Notes under the pieces: generated by a model
Seen by the model: only the letters and a program-made list of their open reading frames with translations
What the model was told of the DNA's origin: nothing
Databases searched by the model: none
Shown: piece by piece, positions 61,167 to 64,000 of the stretch
How the letters are laid out: the number at the start of each line of letters is the position of its first letter
Numbering within the stretch: position 1 is the first letter of the stretch
Program-made: the position numbers and the translations under genes
NCBI GenBank assembly: GCA_036351375.1
Contig: JAZBOY010000093.1
Coordinates: forward strand, 25,003-89,002
DNA from: JANQIO01 sp036351375
GTDB taxonomy: Bacteria; Pseudomonadota; Gammaproteobacteria; Pseudomonadales; Halieaceae
Direction: 5' to 3'
Length of the DNA stretch: 64,000 nt

Positions 61167-63872
61167 ATGGCCTCGCCGGTAGTCCTCGTTGACGGCTCGT
61201 CCTACCTTTACCGGGCATTCCACGCGCTACCACCGCTGACCACCTCCAGCGGCCAGTCCACCGGCGCGGTCAAGGGCGTTACCAGCATGCTGCGGCGGCT
61301 GCAGAAGGATTACCCGGATTCGCCCATTGCCGTGGTATTCGATGCCAAGGGCAAGACCTTCCGTGACGAGATCTTTGCCGAGTACAAGGCCAACCGACCG
61401 CCGATGCCTGACGAGCTGCGCGAGCAGGTCGCGCCGATACACGCCATTGTCGAGGCCATGGGCCTGCCCCTGCTTATCATCGAGGGCGTGGAAGCCGATG
61501 ACGTGATCGGTACCCTGGCGGCGGAGGCCGAAGCCAGGGACCGCGAGGTAGTGGTCTCCACCGGCGACAAGGACATGGCCCAGCTGGTAAACGCGCGGGT
61601 CACACTGGTCAACACCATGACCGAAACGGTGATGGACGAGGCCGGCGTTGAGGAAAAATTTGGCATTCCGCCCGACAAGGTGATCGATTTCCTCGCCCTC
61701 ATGGGCGACAAGGTGGACAACATCCCCGGCGTGGCCGGAGTCGGTGAGAAAACTGCACTCGCCCTGCTCAAGGGGCTTGGGGGCCTTGAAGAGATTTACG
61801 CCAACCTAGACAAGGTCGCGGAGCTCGACTTCCGCGGCGCCAAGAGCATGGGCGCCAAACTGGAATCGGAGAAAGACAAGGCGTTCCTGTCCTACGAGCT
61901 GGCCACTATCAAGACGGACGTGGAGCTACCGGTGCACGTCGGCGAACTGGCCAACGGAGACGTTGACGAAGAGCGACTGCTGGAGCTGTTCAAGGAGCTG
62001 GAATTCAAGGGCTGGATCGACGAGCTGCAGGACAGCGGCGAATCTGCCGCGGCTGCCAGTGAGGCCGGCGACTACGAGATCATTACAGACGAGGCCGCAT
62101 TCGAAAGCTGGCTGGAGGCCCTGGAGGCCGCCGAGCTGTTCGCGTTCGATACCGAGACCACGAGTCTCGATTACATGCAGGCGCGCATCGTGGGCGTGTC
62201 CTTCGCGGTAGAGACCGGCAAGGCCGCCTACCTGCCGCTGGCCCACGACTACCTCGGCGCACCCGATCAGCTCGATCGTGATACCTGCCTTGCCAAGCTC
62301 AAGCCGCTGCTGGAAGACCCGCAGCGCATCAAGCTGGGCCAGAACCTCAAGTACGATGTCAGCGTGTTGGCCAACCACGACATCAACATGCGCGGTATTG
62401 GCTTCGACACCATGCTGGAATCCTACGTGCTGGATTCCACCGGCACCCGCCACGATATGGACAGCCTGGCGCTCAAGTACCTGGGCCACAGCACCGTGCA
62501 TTTCGAAGACATCGCCGGCAAGGGCGCCAAGCAGCTCACCTTCAACCAGATCAAACTCGAAGAGGCCGGTCCCTACGCGGCTGAAGACGCCGACATCACC
62601 CTCAGGCTGCACGAAGTGCTGTGGCCGAAGCTCGAACAGGAGCCCAGCCTGCGCTCGGTGTTTGAAGACATCGAGATTCCCCTGGTGCCAGTGCTGTCGA
62701 GTATCGAGCGCAATGGTGCCTTGCTGGACCGCGAGCAGCTCGACAGGCAGAGCGGGGAGCTGGGCAAGCGCATGGGAGAGCTCGAGCAGGAGGCCTTCGA
62801 CCTGGCCGGGGGCGAATTCAACCTCGGCTCCCCCAAGCAGCTGGGCGAAATCCTGTTTGAGAAGCTCGAGCTGCCGGTACTGCGCAAAACCCCCAAGGGT
62901 GCGCCATCAACGGCGGAAGAAGTGCTCCAGGAGCTGGCGCTGGACTACCCGCTGCCGAAGGTGATTCTCGAGCACCGCAGCCTGTCCAAGCTGAAGTCTA
63001 CCTATACCGACAAGCTGCCGTTGATGATCAACGCCGAGACCGGCCGCATCCACACCTCCTATCACCAGGCGGTGGCCGCGACCGGTCGGCTGTCATCCTC
63101 CGACCCCAACCTGCAGAACATTCCCATCCGCACGGCAGAGGGCCGCCGTATACGCCAGGCCTTTGTCGCCCCGGAGGGCTACCGCATCCTGGCGGCCGAC
63201 TACTCCCAGATCGAGCTGCGCATCATGGCGCACCTGTCCGGTGACGACGGCCTGCTCACCGCCTTCCGGGAGGGCCTGGATGTACACCGGGCCACCGCTT
63301 CGGAGGTGTTCGACACGGCCCTTGATGAGGTGTCTGACGAGCAACGCCGCAAGGCCAAGGCGATCAACTTCGGCTTGATTTATGGCATGTCAGCCTTCGG
63401 CCTGGCGCGCCAGCTGCACCTCGGCCGCAACGAGGCACAGGAATATATCGACCTGTATTTCCAGCGCTACCCGGGGGTGCAGGACTACATGAACGACACC
63501 CGCGCGCTGGCCCATGAGCGTGGTTACGTGGAAACGCTGTTCGGTCGCCGACTCTACCTGCCGGAAATCAACGCGCGCAACAAGATGCGCGTGCAGGCGG
63601 CCGAGCGCACAGCTATCAATGCGCCGATGCAAGGCACCGCCGCAGATATCATCAAGCGCGCCATGCTGCGGGTGGATGACTGGCTGCACGAAAGCGCGGT
63701 CGATGCCCGCATGATCATGCAGGTACACGACGAGCTGGTGCTGGAAGTGGCGGAACCGGCGTTGGACGAGGTCAAGGCGCGCATTTGCGAGGAAATGGCG
63801 GCGGCCGCCGACCTGGCCGTGCCGCTGCTGGTAGAAGCCGGTGTTGGCAGCAACTGGGATGAGGCCCACTGA
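61167..63872 (+). CDS. polA: DNA polymerase I
   Basis: Repair and Okazaki-fragment polymerase, 901 residues. The 5'-3' exonuclease domain (about 1-290) has LVDGSSYLYRAFHAL and STGDKDMAQL. The 3'-5' proofreading domain is active-looking: FAFDTETTSLDYM (Asp/Glu pair) and YAAEDADITL. The polymerase domain shows DYSQIELRIMAHLS, RRKAKAINFGLIYGMSAFGL and MQVHDELVLEV. It lies one base after the SCO stop. Confidence 0.98.
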   Translation: MASPVVLVDGSSYLYRAFHALPPLTTSSGQSTGAVKGVTSMLRRLQKDYPDSPIAVVFDAKGKTFRDEIFAEYKANRPPMPDELREQVAPIHAIVEAMGLPLLIIEGVEADDVIGTLAAEAEARDREVVVSTGDKDMAQLVNARVTLVNTMTETVMDEAGVEEKFGIPPDKVIDFLALMGDKVDNIPGVAGVGEKTALALLKGLGGLEEIYANLDKVAELDFRGAKSMGAKLESEKDKAFLSYELATIKTDVELPVHVGELANGDVDEERLLELFKELEFKGWIDELQDSGESAAAASEAGDYEIITDEAAFESWLEALEAAELFAFDTETTSLDYMQARIVGVSFAVETGKAAYLPLAHDYLGAPDQLDRDTCLAKLKPLLEDPQRIKLGQNLKYDVSVLANHDINMRGIGFDTMLESYVLDSTGTRHDMDSLALKYLGHSTVHFEDIAGKGAKQLTFNQIKLEEAGPYAAEDADITLRLHEVLWPKLEQEPSLRSVFEDIEIPLVPVLSSIERNGALLDREQLDRQSGELGKRMGELEQEAFDLAGGEFNLGSPKQLGEILFEKLELPVLRKTPKGAPSTAEEVLQELALDYPLPKVILEHRSLSKLKSTYTDKLPLMINAETGRIHTSYHQAVAATGRLSSSDPNLQNIPIRTAEGRRIRQAFVAPEGYRILAADYSQIELRIMAHLSGDDGLLTAFREGLDVHRATASEVFDTALDEVSDEQRRKAKAINFGLIYGMSAFGLARQLHLGRNEAQEYIDLYFQRYPGVQDYMNDTRALAHERGYVETLFGRRLYLPEINARNKMRVQAAERTAINAPMQGTAADIIKRAMLRVDDWLHESAVDARMIMQVHDELVLEVAEPALDEVKARICEEMAAAADLAVPLLVEAGVGSNWDEAH

Positions 63873-63902
63873 GGAACTTATCTCGCCCGGGCCAGTCATA
63901 GT

Positions 63903-63949
63903 AAGTGTGACGCGATGTCACGGCGACCCCTGGTCGCGCCGTCTCACTT
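63903..63949 (+). other. Structured 3' region after polA
   Basis: AAGTGtGAC (63903-63911) pairs with GTCtCACTT (63941-63949), eight pairs with one mismatch, enclosing GCGAC/GTCGC (63923-63937). It could be a terminator of the cox-polA region or part of a small RNA. No long T-run. Confidence 0.45.
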
Positions 63950-63968
63950 TCCCCAGAGACGTTGTTTG

Positions 63969-63999
63969 CCCCGGCTGTTCCTAACCCCGACAGCTGGGG
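63969..63999 (+). terminator. Strong hairpin at the window edge
   Basis: CCCCGGCTGT (63969-63978) pairs with ACAGCTGGGG (63990-63999) over an 11-nt loop; one G-T pair. The window ends at once, so a following T-run cannot be checked. Confidence 0.5.
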
Positions 64000-64000
64000 C

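Noticed and set aside
1..64000. CRISPR arrays, insertion sequences, prophage, tRNA or rRNA genes
   Set aside because: No regularly spaced repeats, transposase frames, terminal inverted repeats or cloverleaf-like segments were noticed.

Overview
This 64 kb window is the origin-proximal core of a gammaproteobacterial chromosome. It is GC-rich and densely coding, with no insertion sequences, prophage, CRISPR array, rRNA or tRNA that I can see. Gene order follows the pseudomonad origin region: glmU–atp operon–parBA–rsmG–mnmG–mnmE–yidC–yidD–rnpA–rpmH on one side, dnaA–dnaN–recF–gyrB on the other, then glySQ, trkHA–rsmB–fmt–def, lysM–dprA–tsaC–hemF–aroE, the aa3 cytochrome oxidase cluster and polA. 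A marine Halieaceae/Cellvibrionales-type relative of Pseudomonas fits this order together with the DUF3604 lipoprotein and a proton-type c ring. That placement is inference and needs a marker-gene tree.

Layout. 1–7.3 kb holds accessory metabolism and repair: a YciA thioesterase, an exported methyltransferase-like protein, an orphan TRAP binding protein, uvrD, a DUF3604 lipoprotein and a small Cys-repeat secreted protein. 7.3–27.6 kb is an unbroken leftward block: glmU, an SDR, nhaC, the nine-gene F1Fo ATP synthase operon with a clear promoter and terminator, the chromosome partition and tRNA-modification genes, and the YidC/RnpA/L34 cluster. 27.6–28.4 kb is the rpmH–dnaA gap and the strand-switch point. 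It has two perfect, inverted DnaA boxes around an AT-rich core and is the best oriC candidate. 28.4–34.7 kb is dnaA–dnaN–recF–gyrB, reading right. recF carries two perfect 16-bp parS palindromes. 34.7–52.1 kb holds glycyl-tRNA synthetase, a DjlA-like co-chaperone, a SIMPL protein, K+ uptake, translation-initiation functions, DNA uptake, haem and shikimate genes, and a MATE transporter. 52.4–61.2 kb is a complete cytochrome c oxidase operon with haem A synthesis and copper-insertion factors. polA closes the window.

How the parts work together. DnaA, the sliding clamp, RecF, GyrB, ParA/ParB and parS form a replication and segregation module around oriC. The ATP synthase and the aa3 oxidase form the respiratory energy module. 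MnmG, MnmE, TsaC, RsmB, RsmG, Fmt and Def form a translation-quality module. I see no obviously new multi-gene system. The most interesting signals are small: paired parS sites inside recF, an E. coli-oriC-like second intergenic region at mnmG with GATC sites inside a near-consensus promoter, a four-copy repeat in the rpmH leader, a degenerate SCO-like protein in the oxidase cluster, and an apparent compensated frameshift in dprA.
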